Source: Desulfosarcina ovata subsp. ovata (GTDB taxonomy: Bacteria > Desulfobacterota > Desulfobacteria > Desulfobacterales > Desulfosarcinaceae). From it: a stretch of 64,000 nucleotides of DNA. The notes under the pieces are model-generated. The model ran no database searches and had not been told where the DNA came from. It worked only from the letters and a program-made list of their open reading frames with translations. The stretch spans positions 3,348,001 to 3,412,000 of the forward strand of contig NZ_AP021879.1 of the NCBI RefSeq assembly GCF_009689005.1, in the 5' to 3' direction. A program made the position numbers and the translations under genes. Each line of letters opens with the position of its first letter. The stretch's first letter is position 1. Positions 61,814 to 64,000 of this stretch are shown here, in pieces.

Positions 61814-64000
61814 CCATACGCGGTCGCGTCGAAGCTGTGTTTTACGCCGGGCCGCGGTTTTCAGCGGGCAGACTGGCAACCTCCTCCGGCGAGGATATCC
61901 AATTCGCGGGCCTGCTGTTTGTGCGTGAGCACGAACCGGTTGTCCTCCGCGGCCACTGGATCACCCATCCCAAGTACGGGCGTCAATTCGATGTCGAGGC
62001 CATGGAGTATGACCTCGAGCTGGATACGGACGGACTTGCCCACTACCTGGCTAATCATCCGGAGATCAAAGGCATCGGACCGGTCAAGGCGCGACTTATC
62101 GCCGAGCGTTTCGGAAAGGATTTAGACCAGGCGCTCATTGAACGACCGGAGGCTGTGGCAGAAGCTGCGAGACTCTCGCTGGCTGCGGTAGAAAGGCTAC
62201 GTGATGAATGGCGAAAGACCAGGGAGGTCAATAAAGCGATCACTTGGCTGGCCGCTTTCGGTCTGACCCACCACCAGGTGGCAAGCCTGGTCAAGAAGCT
62301 CGGTAACAACGTTCTCGGCATGCTCAAGGCCGATCCTTACCTCATTGTTCGGGAGGTGCGCGGCTTCGGATTCAAACGAGTCGACAAGATCGCCCGCAAG
62401 ATGGGCACGCCCAAGGAGCATGACACTCGCATCCGGGCAGGGTTGCTTCATTGTGTTGAAGAGTCCCTCAATGACGGTGACTGCTGGGTCGAGTACGAGG
62501 AATTGGTTGACCGGGCGAACACGCTGCTTGTCATGGATGTGCTTGACAGCCGTGAACGGATCGAAAAGTCGCTGGACTCACTCATAGAGGACAGCTCGCT
62601 CTCGTGTATCTCCTGGGGTGGACGGTTCCTCGTGGCAAAACCCGAGATTCGCCGAATGGAAGAGGATCTGGCGGCGACTCTCGCAAAGGGGAAACAGGCA
62701 AATCCCCACTTCGACGATGGGGATGATCTGCGATCACTGATTTCACGAGTAGCACCGCAACTCAACCAGGGTCAGCGGGATGCCGTTTACACCGTTTTAA
62801 AAAACTCCATTTCCGTCATCTCCGGCGGTGCCGGCAGCGGCAAGACATTCACCGTTTCATCCGTAACCAACATATTCGAGGAACACGAGCTTCGAGTGGT
62901 CCTGGCAGCACCGACCGGAAAGGCGGCCAAGCGACTTGAGCAAGTCGTCGGACACTCCGCGAGCACCATCCACCGGCTGTTGGGATTTAACGGCAAGACA
63001 TACGCGCGAGGCCCTGAAGACCCTATCGACGCCGATGTCATCATCATCGACGAAGTCTCGATGGTTGATATTCCGCTGGCCTGGCATTTGTTCAGAACCA
63101 TCGACCTTGAGCGCACAGCGGTGGTTCTCGTGGGAGACCATAACCAGCTGCCCCCGGTGGGACCGGGGAATATGCTTCGGGATCTCACTCAGTCACGAGC
63201 CGTTCCGATGGTTCTGCTGGACACGGTTGTGCGACAAGCGGGAGTGCTCAAGGAAAACTGTATTGCCGTCTTGAGCGGAGAGGTGCGCAAGACCAGCGAG
63301 CCGGAAGATTCCAATCGCCGAGCATGGTATGTGGTGGATCAGTTCACGGATCAGACGGACGCGCAACGCTTCCTCCTCGAGCTGTTTGAAAATGTACTGG
63401 ATAAACGGCTGCGTTACGACCTTCGGGAAGACGTCCAGGTACTGACGCCGACACACAAGGGTCCGCTCGGGACCAAATCACTCAACTCAGAACTCCAGCG
63501 GTTGATCCAAAAGAAACTCTGGGACGTTGAAGCACCGGTTCCGAAACCGGGCCGAAGACCAAAGTTCCTGCTCCACGACAAGGTGATCCAAACCCGGAAC
63601 AATTACGACCTCGGTGTGATGAACGGTGCGATGGGCAACGTGATCCGTATAGACCGAGACGGTTCAATGGCCATCGAATTCGATGGCGTGCCGGTAGATA
63701 TCGAATCGGGCTCGCCGAATATGCAGGACCTGCAGTTGGCTTACGCGCTCACGATACACAAGGCCCAAGGCTCAGAATTTCCGTGCGCCATTGTTGTGGT
63801 CCATAAAGCGCATTCGTTTATGCACCACCGCAACCTTTTATATACCGGCGTCACCCGAGCCAGAAAAACAGCCGTAGTCATTGGAGACCGGTGGGGAATA
63901 CAGAACTGCGCCCGAAAGCGCCGGCAGGATGAACGAAAGACATTCCTTTCGCTGTTGCTTACACCCGACCAGGCTGGGCCCCTAAACGATCCGGCTGTTT
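61783..64000 (+). CDS. RecD2-like SF1B helicase (partial, runs off the window)
   Basis: 739 codons visible from ATG 61783. N-terminal OB-like (ITIRGRVEAVFYAG) and helix-hairpin-helix regions (GIGPVKARLIAERFG, VRGFGFKRVDKIARKMG) are typical of RecD2. Helicase motifs: I GGAGSGKT, II IIIDEVSMVD, III VVLVGDHNQLPPVG, V YALTIHKAQGSEF, VI LLYTGVTRARK. RecD2 unwinds DNA 5' to 3'. The mobile-element setting and the coupled ERCC4 nuclease suggest a role in element replication or recombination rather than host RecBCD. Confidence 0.95.
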   Translation, partial: MRRKTTSDQITIRGRVEAVFYAGPRFSAGRLATSSGEDIQFAGLLFVREHEPVVLRGHWITHPKYGRQFDVEAMEYDLELDTDGLAHYLANHPEIKGIGPVKARLIAERFGKDLDQALIERPEAVAEAARLSLAAVERLRDEWRKTREVNKAITWLAAFGLTHHQVASLVKKLGNNVLGMLKADPYLIVREVRGFGFKRVDKIARKMGTPKEHDTRIRAGLLHCVEESLNDGDCWVEYEELVDRANTLLVMDVLDSRERIEKSLDSLIEDSSLSCISWGGRFLVAKPEIRRMEEDLAATLAKGKQANPHFDDGDDLRSLISRVAPQLNQGQRDAVYTVLKNSISVISGGAGSGKTFTVSSVTNIFEEHELRVVLAAPTGKAAKRLEQVVGHSASTIHRLLGFNGKTYARGPEDPIDADVIIIDEVSMVDIPLAWHLFRTIDLERTAVVLVGDHNQLPPVGPGNMLRDLTQSRAVPMVLLDTVVRQAGVLKENCIAVLSGEVRKTSEPEDSNRRAWYVVDQFTDQTDAQRFLLELFENVLDKRLRYDLREDVQVLTPTHKGPLGTKSLNSELQRLIQKKLWDVEAPVPKPGRRPKFLLHDKVIQTRNNYDLGVMNGAMGNVIRIDRDGSMAIEFDGVPVDIESGSPNMQDLQLAYALTIHKAQGSEFPCAIVVVHKAHSFMHHRNLLYTGVTRARKTAVVIGDRWGIQNCARKRRQDERKTFLSLLLTPDQAGPLNDPAV

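Overview
The window looks like a chromosome segment of a Gram-negative, anaerobic deltaproteobacterium (Desulfobacterota). This rests on inference: moderate GC, sodium-pump decarboxylase subunits, a GTP-type PEP carboxykinase, DUF6178, a dodecin, a tmRNA tag reading ADDYNYAVAA, and sulfate-reducer-like gene content. No 16S gene or species-diagnostic marker is present. The first 45 kb is mostly ordinary core genome; the last 18 kb is an integrated mobile element.

Layout. 1-3.4 kb: minus-strand BMP-type (nucleoside-like) ABC importer. 3.7-5.5 kb: an ISAzo13-like insertion sequence whose transposase is split by a -1 frame change at an A8 run. 6-9 kb: membrane subunits of a Na+-pumping decarboxylase, an NYN-LOTUS RNase-like gene and a DUF5619-like gene. 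9.2-13 kb: a minus-strand operon of methyltransferase, isoprenyl-synthase-like enzyme, FtsX/LolD-type ABC exporter and a CXXCH lipoprotein. 13-25.5 kb: HD hydrolase, quinone oxidoreductase, a tiny Cys-rich protein, rdgB, pckG, ampG-like transporter, DUF6178, a two-component system and dodecin. 25.8-27.7 kb: htpG. 28.7-31.2 kb: an IS with a DruA-like (DUF4338) gene plus a DDE transposase, followed by the 3' third of a broken ppdK. 32.6-38.3 kb: a 1358-residue membrane protein and alanine dehydrogenase. 38.9-44.6 kb: a GntR/FadR regulator and a complete LivGKHMF branched-chain amino-acid importer.

At 44.7 kb lies a complete tmRNA gene (ssrA). A 315-bp copy of its 3' part recurs at 46.0 kb, so ssrA is probably the attachment site of the foreign DNA that follows. 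Between the copies are an orphan MNT antitoxin and a truncated HepT toxin. From 46.7 to 54.0 kb runs a leftward operon headed by a LexA-like repressor and followed by three unrecognised genes. The last of these is interrupted by a second DUF4338-carrying IS whose inverted repeats and 8-bp target duplication can be read exactly. From 54.3 to 64 kb runs a rightward set: DUF2924, large serine recombinase, ParB/KorB-like protein, sigma factor, PD-(D/E)XK nuclease, AAA ATPase, DUF669, ERCC4 nuclease and a RecD2-like helicase that leaves the window.

The most novel points are: (i) the same DUF4338 gene coupled to two unrelated transposases; (ii) the LexA-linked operon of unknown proteins sharing a C-terminal domain; (iii) two leaders within the element that share sequence and two competing stems, one of which also hides the ribosome site of a sigma factor; (iv) the ssrA duplication.
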